A stretch of 64,000 nucleotides of DNA from Archegozetes longisetosus (GCA_018873245.2 JAEMBT020000009.1:18193337-18257336); one strand, 5' to 3'; positions 12,818 through 25,973 are shown, numbered from the stretch's first letter. A program made the numbers and translations. Notes: a model not told the origin generated them from the sequence alone.

Positions 12818-13066
12818 AAGGGAAAATATATCAAACTAAATCATAATGATTATTCTGTTTTTAAAATGAAGTTATTCTCAAAAGACACACATCTGCTCAT
12901 AAACATTCAGAAATATTTTCGCTCAAAAATAACTCCTATTTTCATATCAACGATTGACAAAAAACTTGTTCAATCTCTTAAGCCATGCATTTATTTTTCA
13001 GAACTTAACTTAACACAAACTAAAAGCCAGAGTGTATTCAGTTTTTCAGTTTTTTTTCTAACTTAG
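12818..13066 (+). CDS. Possible exon or small ORF, unknown product
   Basis: The frame is open for 82 codons after a TAA at 12815-12817; the first ATG is at 12866 (AAAATGAAG context), giving 66 residues (MKLFSKDTHLLINIQ...). Residue use is mixed and hydrophilic with lysine, serine, threonine and aspartate, unlike the leucine/phenylalanine/isoleucine bias of random AT-rich frames. No signal peptide, membrane helix or motif is recognised. It may be an exon of an unseen gene, a relic, or chance. Confidence 0.2.
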   Translation, partial: KGKYIKLNHNDYSVFKMKLFSKDTHLLINIQKYFRSKITPIFISTIDKKLVQSLKPCIYFSELNLTQTKSQSVFSFSVFFLT

Positions 13067-13120
13067 TTTTGGTTAAATAAGTATAGAAGAAAAAAGTTAC
13101 TCAACACAAACGACATCCTT

Positions 13121-13148
13121 GAGACCACACAAGCAAATCGTTGGTCTC
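13121..13148. repeat. Perfect inverted repeat with 7-bp GC-rich arms
   Basis: GAGACCA and TGGTCTC are exact reverse complements around a 14-nt loop. It sits at the edge of a GC-richer patch (13100-13330) that is open for 59 codons on the plus strand (13160-13339) and carries a good donor (ACAG|GTAAGC) on the minus strand. I cannot tell which, if any, is functional. Confidence 0.5.
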
Positions 13149-13339
13149 GCGCGTTATAGACTTGGCTTCAATGCCTCAGACCTGTTGGCTTACCTGTAAT
13201 TATGTCAACTATGCGACCATTGCAGCCAAACTATAGTCACACCCACTCCAAACTAGAACACAATTTTCGCCTATTGTTGCCCGTTTCTGACTATTGTTCA
13301 CTGCAATTCATCAAAATAATAAAAAATGTTAAACACTAA

Positions 13340-15952
13340 TTCTGGAGATTCCAATTGGCTTGTGCACAAATAGCTGATTGAAGCTCTCAACGACTTCGAG
13401 TATATTTCTAAAACTCAATAATTTATTTATTTCTAATGTATTTAATTGATAAAAATGTTTTCCAAATTTAATCAATGAAGATTATTGGGAGCAAGATAGA
13501 TTAGCTAAGAAAATGAATTCTAGGTTTTATATAACATTCAATTGAAGATTAGTCTGTTCGGCAAAATAGGAACAATCTGCTTTCGAGATTTATTATCTCA
13601 AAGAAAAGCTTAAATTTTAGATACTATTATTTTCTTACGCTGTTCTGGACAGCGATACCATTCGTTAAATATTTGAATCACTTCGTTAGTGGCATCACTT
13701 CTTCCAATTTTTTTCTCAAACTATTTGTTGTGGTCCTATACCTGTATTTTTTCTCTCAGAATTTCCGTTTCGATTTTTTTCTTCTTCTTCTTTTGATCCA
13801 TTAGTGTCAGTAAGTCATCGGATCTTTTCTGAGAAATGTGATTTTTATGACAAACAAATACTCTTAATTTGTTGGTTTTAGTCACTTATTTGGTGAATTT
13901 ATTGTTAAATTCTTAGAAAATTATTTTGGCTTTGACTGATTCAAACTAAATTATATATATTTAAGGTTATATATATTTTAGACTTTCTCAAGGATGTGTT
14001 GTTTTTTCTACTGTATTTACTTTGATAAACGTACCTCTTTCTAAATTAATTTTATGGGTTTTCGCTTTTCCTGAGTCGCTTTCTTTATGTCAATTGACTT
14101 TTTCTGAGAAATCTAATTTCATTTCTCTATTAGAAATAGTGTATGAATATCGGTTTCTCAGCTCAAACCAATAGCTTTTACTTTCCTTACAACTATTATC
14201 AAAATTCATCACCACTTTCTGACTAAATTCAAACAGCCAGATTTTAATGAATTATGAGTTAATATTTGACGTCAGATAATTCTTTTTTCACTTTAAATCA
14301 ATTGCACTAAAGAATTGTGTTCAAACTTTTTTCAAAAAAAAAATATGTTCTGACTCAAATTCGTTTAAAATGATTTGTGAATAGCCTTTGAAAAAATATA
14401 AAGACATACGCTTATTAATGTTTGATTGATTGATAACGGAATAGCTATAAGTTTAGGTCAAGTCTTTCTTATAAACATTAATTTTTCATGAACTTGTTAG
14501 CAGTACTTCATATCCTTCAATCCCTAAGGATCAGATCAATTGAATAACTAATTTAAAAGTTTACCTTATACACCACGAAAAGCTATATTTCATAATTTAA
14601 GTTTAGCTTGAACAGATAGTATACAAAATAAAATAAGACAAAATGTACGTGAACATCCCTAACAAGATATTGAACGTCCCTAACAAGATATCAAATTGAA
14701 AAGCTTAATATCCATCGACACAATATCCTACTCTTAGCTGAATCTTGCTTTGTATGAATTGAATGAAGTTGTGAAGCAGACAATTCGTGCTTTTATTGAA
14801 TCTTATTTTTAAACAGAATGGACTTGATAAACGTGTTGAAGGCATGCAATTTATTTTCTTCAAAACCTTTAAAACCTTTAAAACCAACCTTTAAAAAGAG
14901 AACAACTTTCTTACAAACTTTCAGATTTACATCGTTTTTATATAGTTCGTAAAATTAAAACTAGAAAAACATTTTTCTTTAAACTAAAATTACTGGTTTC
15001 GGTCACTATTTTTATGTATCCTTCAATCGAATGAGTTATTTATTGCAATACTTGTTTAGATTTTAAAGTATAATCAAACTGGAATTTGAAGTCATTTTCC
15101 AAATCGGCATAACTGTAGCTGATACTTAAAATAAACTATAAGAATTTAGCCGAAAACCTCCTATGAATTTATTTATATCTATTTTGGTGATAGGAATAGT
15201 CAATTTCATATTTAATCCTTTTCATAGCTGTTTCGCTGGGCTATGAGCTGAAAGCAAAGTTACAGCTCGTCTATGATATATTGCAATATAATTCTGGATT
15301 AAAATCTTTTTTTCGTGCACTGAATTTTTGAATTATGCTAAGCCTCTGTCAGTAAAGCCTAAGACTATCTTTGAAAAATAAATTTACAGTATATAAGAGA
15401 TTTTCTCTCCAATCAAATTCTAACTCTTTATTTCGGGTCACATACTAAGTATTGAAAAACGTATCACTCAATTCGTGACTTAATTCGTGACTTTGGGCTA
15501 TAGTATGGCACCGACTGATTTCTAGTCATAAAAGCATTGGTTCAATCTGTGTAAATAAATTGACATTATAAATTAACATTATAGCTCATTTGACTGGATA
15601 GTATTTCAATCACGAACAAGTCATAAGAAATTTTGATTTTGTTTATTTTCAATATGAATGAAGGTTACGTTAAGTTTTGAGAGTCACCTAAATTAGTTAT
15701 AAAATACTTCAGACAAACGACAAAAAAGATTAAGTGATAGATAACTAGAGTACTATTTCAAGCTGTGATTCGTAATTTGTATTTGATTGATAGGCAATAA
15801 GATAGAAGAGAGATAAGAGCTAGAAAATTCACAGTAGTTTTGTTTTCTATTTGATTCCTATTGAAATTCAATACCAGTAATGTTTTTTCAATTTACTTGA
15901 TTTATTTTATTAGAAAATTAATTTACTATTAATCTATAAAACACTCATTGAT
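13340..15952. other. AT-rich non-coding stretch
   Basis: No coding call. It contains a 21-bp tandem duplication (14651-14692), an AAAACCTTT triplet array near 14856-14890 and TA-rich runs near 13950-13980. Confidence 0.5.
14651..14692. repeat. 21-bp tandem duplication
   Basis: Two copies of a unit with the core CCCTAACAAGATAT differ at two positions. Confidence 0.7.
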
Positions 15953-16393
15953 TTATTGAGCTTTTCTATCAGGGACTTTACATAAATCTTCATAAAATCG
16001 TTTTGATAAAATCATTTCAAACAGTCTACTTCTATTGAATTTCTTCATCAATGTTGTCATTGTTTGAGTTATGCTACTGTTATTTCGGGACAATTTTACC
16101 AAATCGAACAATAGAAAGCTATAAAATAGCCAAAAATTTGTGTAGAATCGTTTAGCATTAATATTACTATCATCTGTGGGTCTAAATGAAGAGCTTATTG
16201 CCGAATACGAACCAAGATCGTAAAAGTGGTGCACATGCAGACTAGGGATACGCTCGAATTGTTCGCTACAAAAGGGACTGATTTCAGGATCATTGACAAG
16301 AATATGTGAGTCTAACACATAAGCCATATATACAGAATGCCATTTTATGTGTATTACTGGAAAACTTGTTCTACAAACTACTTCTGATGTCAT
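15953..16393 (-). CDS. 146-aa ORF, unknown product
   Basis: The longest ATG-started frame in the window. ATG at 16393 (AAAATATGAC context) follows an in-frame TAG only five codons upstream, which could also be an acceptor AG behind a T-rich tract; the stop is TAA at 15955-15953, with a possible AATAAA polyadenylation signal on the same strand about 40-55 bp downstream. At roughly 30% GC a random frame this long is unlikely. The first 60 residues contain several histidines (IHIKWHS, HVHHFYD) and cysteines; residues about 83-98 (NFWLFYSFLLFDLVKL) form one hydrophobic helix; the C-terminal third is basic and helical. No family is recognised; the C-terminus has only a vague resemblance to fatty acyl-CoA reductase tails, not enough to name it. 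It may be a single-exon gene, one exon, or a relic. Confidence 0.4.
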   Translation of the reverse strand: MTSEVVCRTSFPVIHIKWHSVYMAYVLDSHILVNDPEISPFCSEQFERIPSLHVHHFYDLGSYSAISSSFRPTDDSNINAKRFYTNFWLFYSFLLFDLVKLSRNNSSITQTMTTLMKKFNRSRLFEMILSKRFYEDLCKVPDRKAQ

Positions 16394-16554
16394 ATTTTCA
16401 CTATTCTATCGAATAAATATTAAAAGTAAACATAGTTATCTACTAATATAATTGCCAACTGAATCCCTATGATGATTATTATTTTAGACAATTTCAACTG
16501 AATTTGTATTGCTATCTATAGTGGAGAACGTTTGTTTTATAAGATGATAATAAA

Positions 16555-16749
16555 ATGATTGTACACAATAGTGAAAGTATTTATTTGATTATACTCTTGC
16601 AATTTGAACGGCATATACGTAGGAGAGCTACTGTAATGTATCGGAAAGGCCCCTGTTATAAGAGTTTATGCCCCACTTTTGTAACAATGAGACAGTTATA
16701 CTTCTCATATATACCCTACATTATTGTCGTTAATCCTACTTCTACATGA
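16555..16749 (+). other. 64-codon ATG frame, doubtful
   Basis: Starts 160 bp from the minus-strand 146-aa ORF and points away from it. The product would be basic with a hydrophobic C-terminal third and has no recognisable motif. It is included only because three long frames cluster in 15.9-17.1 kb. Confidence 0.12.
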
Positions 16750-16823
16750 GTATTGCCTTTTCCGTTCCTAACTTTCAATCTATTCTCACTAATAATCGAC
16801 AATGTGAAGTGAGGAAAAATTGA

Positions 16824-17123
16824 AATTTAGTTCTTAACAATGCTGGTTTTGCACAAATTCTAACAAATCATACTTCTATTGTATACATAATAATAATGCC
16901 TTTGAGGCAAAGATTGTCAATGCAATTATTTTCTCTTGAAACGTTCGCCGATTTCAACCTAGCATACTTTCCCGACATCACTGTCGCAATACAACAGATC
17001 AGATCTCTTTTTGATGATTGTTTTAAGATAGATAATCATTTATTTATGACTCAAGTAATTCAAGTAATTCTTGCAATCTTTCCTATTTTCTATTCATTTA
17101 ATTGTCAAAGACTTAATCCCTAA
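16824..17123 (+). CDS. Possible last exon, unknown product
   Basis: Open for 99 codons from just after TGA at 16821-16823 to TAA at 17121-17123; an acceptor-like AG after AATTT lies at 16829-16830, and the first ATG is at 16896. Composition is varied (AGFAQILTNHTS; LETFADFNLAYFPDITVA; RSLFDDCFKIDNH), and the C-terminus carries a hydrophobic helix (VIQVILAIFPIFYSF) of membrane type. An uninterrupted run this long is rare by chance here. I do not recognise the family; a C-terminal exon of a multi-pass membrane protein is a reasonable but unproven reading. Confidence 0.33.
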   Translation, partial: NLVLNNAGFAQILTNHTSIVYIIIMPLRQRLSMQLFSLETFADFNLAYFPDITVAIQQIRSLFDDCFKIDNHLFMTQVIQVILAIFPIFYSFNCQRLNP

Positions 17124-17282
17124 AAGATTAAGAAAAAGTTGAAGTCACAAAATTTAGACTCAAAACTAAATTCAACTAAAATCTTCTTATATAAAAGTAG
17201 AAAATAATTTAATAATTTGGAGGCAAATCTAGGATTAATTTAGAGACATTTGATATAATAAATTAGTGACAGATATTCTAAA

Positions 17283-17320
17283 AGAAGATGAAGAAGAAGA
17301 AGAGGAAGAAGAAGAAGAAA
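17283..17320. repeat. (GAA)n microsatellite
   Basis: Nearly pure GAA/GAG triplets on the plus strand. A complementary (CTT)n tract lies about 310 bp away, so the two could pair in a transcript. Confidence 0.85.
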
Positions 17321-17631
17321 ATAATCAAAACTTATTACTTTCTGTCAAACATTTGATGACGAATGGATAGAGACTTAAAAAAGGGACAATATTTTATGGA
17401 TTCATATATAATACAAGTGTTATATATTTGGTAAAATAACTTGAAAGCGATTTCTGTCATATATATATAAAGTACTGATAAAAAGTGATTCCCGATTTGC
17501 AATTACAGTATTGCTTACTATTTGCCGCAATAAACTTTTAAACTTAAACTTTTTGATACTCTAATAAAACGTTTTTTTCTCTCATATCTTTAAATTGAGA
17601 AATATGAAGCTCAATAAACATTTAAATCCTG

Positions 17632-17669
17632 CTCTTCTTCTTCTTCTTCTTCTCCTTCTTCTTCTTCTC
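17632..17669. repeat. (CTT)n microsatellite
   Basis: Near-pure CTT run, in inverse orientation to the (GAA)n tract at 17283-17320. Confidence 0.85.
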
Positions 17670-17823
17670 TAAACTTAAGACTTTCGCAATTGGGAATCAA
17701 GAAATGGAAAGAGAAAATTCTTTCCTTTCTTCAACTCATATAAAACTAGAAATTGGCCACAAAACTTGATCCGATGTATTCTAAGAGTATTTTTGGTTGA
17801 GTTAGGAATTACGGGAGAAGAAT

Positions 17824-17828
<5 letters not shown>

Positions 17829-17864
<36 letters not shown>
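17829..17864. repeat. (GA)18 microsatellite
   Basis: Pure dinucleotide run followed by a short TA run. Confidence 0.9.
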
Positions 17865-17866
<2 letters not shown>

Positions 17867-18575
17867 TATATTTACTCATAGAAGAGGCTACTTTTCTGAT
17901 AAGATCTCTAAAACGAAGATATCCGAAGGTATCCAACACTAACAAATCCGATTTATATATATATATCACGTTTGAAATAACAATTTTATAATCAAATATA
18001 TTTCATTTCAAACTACAACTAAGTTTAGATAAGTTTTCTACTTTAATAAAAGATATTAAGATTTGATAAGATGTTAGTTATAGATGAGTTTGTCTGTAAG
18101 TCATGTGTTTGAAGAATATTTGATGAAAAAGTATATGACTGGGCAAAAGATGCGGCTCACAAGCAAACGATAAGCTTTAAGGCATTAAGAAAAGTGAAAG
18201 AATCAGTCCATAAGTTTAGATCATACGAGTAAATGGTCTATGAAAAGAGAAATATATAAAAGACCTAAAATTATCTATTTTGTTAGTATCTTCTCTATCT
18301 CGTTTGTTCTCCTTCTCTGCCGCCGATCGAGACTCAGCTGTTCTCATGCCACACAACAAGTCTTTTTTTGTACATTTTTCCATCAATAACAAAATACAAA
18401 TAAGAGAGAAGAGCGAAGTGTGAGTGAGATCGAGATAGAGAGAAGTTGGCGCACGTTTTGCTATTTATAGCTGCAAAGAGTTGTTGGGATCACTATTTTT
18501 TGGTTATCACATTTGCTTAAAGGCGTTCAATATATGGCATGATTTCTGTGAGAGACCCTTCACTCGCATATTAGG

Positions 18576-18678
18576 GCTGAGAATGTTATGGCAGTGACTG
18601 TTATGGTTGTGAATGTTATAGCTGTGAATGTTATAGCTGTGAATCTCATAGTTCTCAACGTTATAGCTCAGAATGTTT
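18576..18678. repeat. Minisatellite, 15-bp unit
   Basis: About six degenerate copies of GCTGTGAATGTTATA, ending with GCTCAGAATGTTTCA. Confidence 0.75.
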
Positions 18679-19233
18679 CATGAAACGCATCACACATTGA
18701 TTTATTCCGATTGTTAAGTAAATAATCGGTTTTGCCTTCCAGGCAATCATACTCTTCTTATTTTTCATGTTCAAATGCTTTCTCTGGTTCTTATTTCTTA
18801 TCATCTCTGATGCATTGGAAGCAGACTTTGAATTACGCGAATCGCATCTCTATTTGAACGCTTCAAACATATTTTGATTATATTTGCTGTCAAAGGGACT
18901 ATCAAACGATTTCTCAGATTATTTCTAACCATTTGTTATTTGATGATCTCATTGAAGAGTAGATTAAATTAATAATTGATTCTAAAATTGATTTGAAATG
19001 AATTTTGCAGTCAATATGATTACAACTGAATGAAATGTTTGACTCTTATGCAAACAATAGTTAATCAATTGGAAGTTGCCTCCTGTCAAACATAGGGAGT
19101 ATTAGGTATTAAGTGATTCAAATGAGACTTATATTAAATTTTTTGCTCTCATCTCTTTTTCAAGCTTTCTATGAGCTCAGATCTGCAAATTGTAATAATT
19201 GTGCTGAGAGCGAACTTTTCATCTGTTCGTTTA

Positions 19234-19293
19234 CCACCGTATGATCTCCTCTACCACTGTATGATCTCCTCCACCACCATATGATCTCCTGCT
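19234..19293. repeat. Three tandem 20-bp units
   Basis: Consensus CCACCGTATGATCTCCTCTA, three copies with a few substitutions each. Confidence 0.8.
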
Positions 19294-19941
19294 GAAGTGA
19301 GGATCAAATAAAGCTCTTTTTGTTGAAGTTCTGGATTATTTAAATCCGCTGTTCAGAAGTAAATAAAGAAAAGTTAAACCAATCATATTAAGATGAAGAG
19401 GACTTGATTTTTTTCAAATTAGAATTCTTTTCACTCGTTCGGATATTGTATTGAAACATATGCAAATTCTAGATTCAATTCTACTTCTCTGCGTACTTCA
19501 TCACAACATTATTACGTCTTATGTTCCCATTTTCAAACTTTCAAACTTTATATTAGGTTTTATCTCACTATACTTGACAGAACATGCAAACAGCAAAAAT
19601 ACTTCATTAAAAACTTATTAATTTTGTCACTTGTTGTCCAAATATTCTATTCTGTTAATGACAAATCTATTTTAGTCCTATACTTAAAGTCTCAATACGA
19701 ATAGAGCCGAAAAGTGAACCTCTTTTGGCGATATCTGAAGTTTAATTAAAATAAGTTTCCACCAAACACAAATATGAAGTACACTCTAGGAAAGCCTTTT
19801 TGCATCAAATTCTGGATCAACGAATAAGTAATGATCATCACAGCCATGACTACCAGTAATCATGATTTCTGGTCACGAAACGAATCATTTTCTTCAGTTT
19901 CTCAGCTCTTTCAATGGCGTAAAAACTGATACATTCAGTGA

Positions 19942-19942
<1 letters not shown>

Positions 19943-20001
<59 letters not shown>

Positions 20002-20002
20002 C
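19943..20002. repeat. Compound (GT)n(GA)n microsatellite
   Basis: About 18 GT units pass directly into about 12 GA units. Confidence 0.9.
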
Positions 20003-22510
20003 TAAGAGTATGTTAGAAGAAAAGAAAAATAAATAAGTAAAAAAAGGAAAATACTGTAGATAAAAAACCGTAATGATCCTTATGCTAGCTTTTGTTGGTT
20101 CATTTCAAGATAGTCTTTCATATCGTTTACTCTTTTCCTATGTTTTACGTCTTTGCACTATTTTTCTTTTACTACTTTCAACACAGTATATACTCGTTAT
20201 TTTATTCGATATAACTAAAGTTTATGTTTGAGGATAACATGACTTCCTAAAACTTTTTAAAGATTATTATTTACCTTGAACTAAAGAAAAAATATTTTTT
20301 ATCTCATTGTCACAAATAGATATGTCCTTACATATACATAAAAACAAAAACAGAAACAGTATCTAAATTAAACAGTATTATAGGCAACTAGTTTCGTGTT
20401 GATTACGTGTTAGACCAATGATGATTTATTATTGGTGACCTGAAAGGGTTCTAGCAAATTTTTTGCTTTACTCAACCAGAATATATATATGGGTTGAAAT
20501 GCAATTCATTTATCATCATTGATGATGAAGAGCATTTAAGCGAAACAATATTATATGAAAAGTTTGTCAACTGTAACTCTAACGTTAAGCCAATTTCTAA
20601 CACACTATATAACCATTAATTGTTCATTATGTATTTAATAAGATTTACTTTTTATATTAATCATTACCCTTTCACTTACTTTAGCTCTTATTTTCTTTTA
20701 GTAGTCTTTTATCGTTAATGAAACTTCAGTTGGTACTTTTCTTATCGTTTGATCATTTATTTTAAACAAGTAACTTACTAAATTTGTTTTTGAGTGACTC
20801 GGTCAGTTATTGGAAATGAGAGTAACGATATTCTTCTAACTATTGAACCTAATTTAAAATACACTATTCACTTAATTATTTAAGTAACTACCAAGTGTTC
20901 TATTCTTTCATACATATATCTGAATATTTTTTCCTCAATCCATCGCTTAATTTGTCTTAAGCTTAATGAATTGATACTTTTGATTTAGTTTCTCGTTTGG
21001 ATGAAGACCTGATAAAAAAGTGGTCTGATATCTAATTTGAAGCTAAGACTTGTTTCTTAGCAAAGAATATGACTTACTGAGGAACAGCTGTCAAAAAATA
21101 GCAGTAATTAAGATTAGCTGAACCACAAAAATCGATAGGAATTAAAAGGAACGTAGAGCTAAGTGATTGGTAATGGTTGATTTGATATCTGATGCCTGAA
21201 TCAGTTGAGCAATTTGTCTACTGGAATAGTCTCAGCTTCTTCTATGTCTCTCTTATTGCGATTATACCATTTGTCAGTTGTAATATCTGTTGAGCTAAAT
21301 CTAGTGTCAATTTTTTACTATAACATTTAAACTTTGCTGTTCTAAACACTGATACGTGACCAGATCTATAAATTGTATTGTTATTAGATTTAAGCGCATT
21401 CATTCAGTTATTTTTATTGCAGCTTTAGATTAATATTTTTTGCTACTCTCTATATTCGATAGTAAAGGTTAAAAAACTATAGATTACTCTTTCGGATATC
21501 ACATAGCATTCACTTTTTTTCAAGCATAATCATCTTTTTAGATAGATTTGATTTTAAATAATTATCTTAAGCAATCATTCAGAAGAGTTAAAGATTTTTT
21601 CAGTTTGAAAATTGTATTTTAAACAATTGACTTTATTGAAAATGGTTTTTACATAAAGCAAAAAAGGTTTAAGAAAAACAGAAGTAGTTAGCAATAGAAT
21701 GAATTACTATTATTACATAATAAATAATTCGTCTATATAATTGTTAAAACTGATTTGTTCAGTGCCATACCTATGATTTTGTTCAGACCTATCTAATAGT
21801 CGTTGCTTTGCATAGAACAGAGACGAAACCCAACTGTGAGAATGTTAGTCTCAAATTTTTCAGCCATTCAAATACCAATCGTACGATTTATTATCATAAC
21901 TACTTTTGGTTAAGTTTAGAGGATCTTTGAGACATACGTCTGCCTGTATTTGTTCAGAAATAACTTCAACAATACTCTATTGATTCTGGTTTTTATGCTG
22001 CAAATTATGTGATTTATCATTGCCAACACTTTTTATAAATCATTTGATTTAACAATAAAACTAATATTGAATTTAATTCTTTATATATTGCGACCAGAGA
22101 TGAGTGAGAAAAAGATAGACTAATATTTATTGTGATAACTTATTTTGCTTATAATACGGTCATAGACTGAAATTGAAATTGTTTGCTAGTCTTCGATCAC
22201 TGTCATAAAAGATTTAAATAAAATCAAACTTTCCTAATATGATAATCTATGCGCTCAAATACTTTTACTTGTAATCAATTGAAGGTATAGTCAGAAAATG
22301 TGTGTTCATATACTAAGCAATCTCAATTAACATAAGAGTGCATAACAGCGATTATGATTTTAAGCATAACTAGAAGTCATAATTCAAACCAAAGGGTGAC
22401 GTAGCTTTTCAGGATTATTACTATTTTCTATTAACCCCTTTCTGTGTTGAAGTAGACAATTGATTAGCATTTTTTGCTCTTTAAACTGTCAGCTTCACTG
22501 AAATAATTTA

Positions 22511-22606
22511 GGAATAGGAATAAGAATAAGAATAGGAATATAAGTAGAAATACTAAGAGCAGTAGTGAGAGCAGTACACAGAGCAGTACTCAGAGCAGTA
22601 CTTAGA
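22511..22606. repeat. Two adjacent short tandem arrays
   Basis: A GAATAA/GAATAG array (22511-22542) is followed by about four copies of the 12-bp unit AGAGCAGTACTC (22556-22606). Confidence 0.7.
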
Positions 22607-23456
22607 AAGCCATAGTTTAAGCAATCCATCAAAACTGCTAAATTAATGATGGCTTGCCGTTTAATATGCTAAAAGAAAAATGCAATCACAAATACGTTCT
22701 ACATTTGCACAATTGTATTCATGAGTCTAACACCCTTAAATTTATTCTCTCCTAAAATACTACATATTCATTGAGTGCCTTCTCATAAATATATATTTCT
22801 TATGCTGTGTAAAACTGTATGTCTGATCACATGAGATCACATGAGATCTGATGTGATGAAATGAGTGCCTCGATTGACGAGAAAAGTTTTAATTAATACT
22901 AAACTGAAAACTAGAAAAAGTTTTACACTATTTATTTAAAACAGTACTTTACATGTTTATTAATTATAATAAACTAGTCCTACTGAACTAAAGTTTTCAT
23001 ATTTTCAGTTTATCATTGATCTTCACTTTCTTCTTGAGATTGTTCTTCTTATTGAGATTAGCTTGTGGTAGTGTCAGTTTGTAGTATACTAAGAGCATGA
23101 ATCACACTTTACAACTAGTGATCAATACTCGAGTTTTACTTTAGTTTAAGAAAGTAGTTCATTATTTATGGTTTTGCCACGCAATCAAAATGTCATTATT
23201 ATTCACCTCTAACTTATTTCTGAGATTTTCATCGTTTCCGATTAAAACTTTGTTTAATATATCTCTAAATTAAAAGTTTTACTTCCAATAAACAATATTT
23301 CGTTTGAGTTGATTGGTTCACATTTCTGTCATCATTACTAATAAGAATTAGTTGGGCGAAGAGTACCATTATTATTACTTATTATGTATTGACTGGCACA
23401 CAATTTATCTAATCCTGAATTTGCATTCGCTAAACTTTCTTTTAGTTTCTCACTCG

Positions 23457-23460
<4 letters not shown>

Positions 23461-23494
<34 letters not shown>
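23461..23494. repeat. (CT)17 microsatellite
   Basis: Pure run. It creates an arginine/glutamate stretch in a minus-strand frame that should not be read as a protein. Confidence 0.9.
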
Positions 23495-23497
<3 letters not shown>

Positions 23498-24195
23498 GTG
23501 ACTCTCCCCTCCAACCCTCTCCCCATATCTATTCTGTTTTGATCTGTTATTCTTCTAAAGTAATAGAGAAATAGCTGTATTGTTTTGGTTCCCTGAAGTG
23601 TTGAATTAAATGATTATTTGATGCTTAGCACAGTCGACGAATGCGTGTATGAAACAAACACAATCTTTTAAAGTGTAACGAATACTTCAGTTTATTGTTT
23701 CAATAAAGAAATTTTGTACACTTTTAATGAATAAAAACATTTTTTAGTGCATATAAATCACTCCTAAAACAAATTAATTAAACTCTTTGTTTACCATAAT
23801 TTGAATTATAGTAAATAAAACAGTTTAATGAGTAGAAAAAATGTGTGACTTTTTTTGAGAGCTTAATGTTCAACAAATATTTTTAGTTTTTGTTGCTTAA
23901 AAATTAAAGATAGAAAGCCACCAATGCTTGAAAAATATTGAAAGTATTATAAATGTTGACCTAAACATACATATCCCAGAAAAAAATAATAGAAATATAT
24001 GCGAATAGAACTTGTTTTTATGAGTAGCCGGTCGACCATAACGTTCTTTATTATCGAATTAAATACAATAATTCGAGCAATATTAAAGAAAAGCTTTCAA
24101 ATATTATAACATAAACCTTCCTTTAGCCTAAACTCACTTTTGTGTAGACATCGATTCATATGTTTGGTAAGATTTGGCAGCCATGACTAATAATT

Positions 24196-24250
24196 ATGTA
24201 TGGATATAATGTATGGTATCTAACGTATGGTATCTAATGTATGGCATCTT
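24196..24250. repeat. Tandem 14-bp repeat
   Basis: About three copies of GTATGGTATCTAAT with substitutions. Confidence 0.65.
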
Positions 24251-24512
24251 AAGACTTAAGCTTCTCCACTCTTCTATTAGAAATGGTAAACATATAAGAG
24301 TGAACTGGCTCTGTTGGGTGTACGTTTTCCTATTTTGCAACCTTTCTTTATGTTTTTTATCGCACACCAGCTTTCTACAATACCAGTACTTGAGGTTTAA
24401 CTCACAACAGACCCGACTGATAGTCTAGCTATTGATACAATAGTGCACGAATGTCTTCTCTATTGTAAGTTATTTTGCGGTATTTCCCTTCTCTGACATA
24501 CACTTTCTTTTA

Positions 24513-24515
<3 letters not shown>

Positions 24516-24577
<62 letters not shown>
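24516..24577. repeat. (CT)31 microsatellite
   Basis: The longest pure dinucleotide array in the window. Confidence 0.92.
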
Positions 24578-24580
<3 letters not shown>

Positions 24581-25934
24581 AAATGATTGTTTGGCCTCGA
24601 GCATCGTTTTAATGGCAAACCTTTCTGTATGAATGTATCTCTCAGTGAGATATGTTATTGTTATAAAATGTTCGAAATGAGAGCCAATACTGATCGCCGT
24701 TATGTTTATACAACAGGTTCAGTGACAAACTTATGCCTTCTCATACTTTTTATCTTTTATGTGTTGTGTTTGTATTATGAAATTTTCAAATGAAAATACC
24801 TTTTTTTACTGCCTCTAAACTCTATTTTCATCATTATTATAGAAAAAATATTTTCTTTTTTTGAAAATATAATATACTTAAACTAATCAAATTTATTATT
24901 TCAAAGCTTTAGATTGGATTTTATATATAAATAACCTATTTTGCGACTTTTGACATACCAAGTTTAATTTTCGAAAGTTCGACAAACCTTAATTGAAATG
25001 ATTTTTAAATAATAAAAGTTTATACAATTAAAGGCGTTGATTAAAACTTATAAAATTAAGATCATCGGCGTACTAGCTTGCATAATTCACAATTGAGATT
25101 ATACGCTAGCAAATTTTCAGCATGTCTCACTGCTTTGTATTCTTAGTCATCAAATATCCGTAGATTTGAAGAAGAATTTTCATTTTAGCTTAATTTTCGA
25201 AATGTTATACTGAATATAGTGCGAAACTGTTTCAATTAGGCGGAGTTCCTCTTTCATCCTTATTCACATAAAATGAATATCTAATTCCGTAGTTCCTTAT
25301 CTACTATCAAGTTTCAAAGTATTTCTCAAGACGTTTTTATTAAAATAGTCAAGTCAATAATCTCACTTAACGCAAATCTGTCACTAAAATCGAATTGAAA
25401 ATTAATTTGAAGAAAATATCGAAATTTGAGTTGATCGCAAATTGCACTTAGATACGTGAATTGCAGTTATTTGTTCACTTTAGACATTCCTGCATTTGTT
25501 ATCCAGATTTCATACTATATTCAATCATAAAAACCAACTCTCCTCAAAAGTGACCGCTCAGAGCAATAATTTTAAAACTAATGGCTATATTACACTTTAG
25601 TACTTAATTCTTCATATTGTCTCTAACACTGGATCGTAAAGTTCGCCACATCTGAGGAGTGCAAATACTTGTCAATGAACTTGTGCGTTATCTGCATAAC
25701 GTTTTCTCTACAATGTCTTGAAAAGAAGAGATTTTCTACTATGAGATGAGTTAAACATTTAGCATAGATTTGAATGTGATATAAACAGGAAGTTTAATAC
25801 CAAGTTTAATATTAAATAAAGAAACCTTAAACTGATCGGCATTTGATATCAGATTTGAAATGTCAGATTATCGCTGCAGTCAGTCGACAAGTTAAATATG
25901 TTCGCATCTTATTTCTTCATCTCACTCCTGAGTA

Positions 25935-25973
25935 CATGTCTTGCCTTCCAGAATGACTCCATGTCTTGCCTTC
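25935..25973. repeat. 25-bp period duplication
   Basis: CATGTCTTGCCTTC occurs twice with a period of 25 bp. Confidence 0.6.

Noticed and set aside
23338-23526. Minus-strand frame with an Arg-Glu repeat
   Set aside because: The repeat is the (CT)17 microsatellite.
24587-24793. 68-codon frame ending in a hydrophobic helix
   Set aside because: Has a non-ATG start directly after TGA beside a (CT)31 array; hydrophobic ends are expected in AT-rich random frames.
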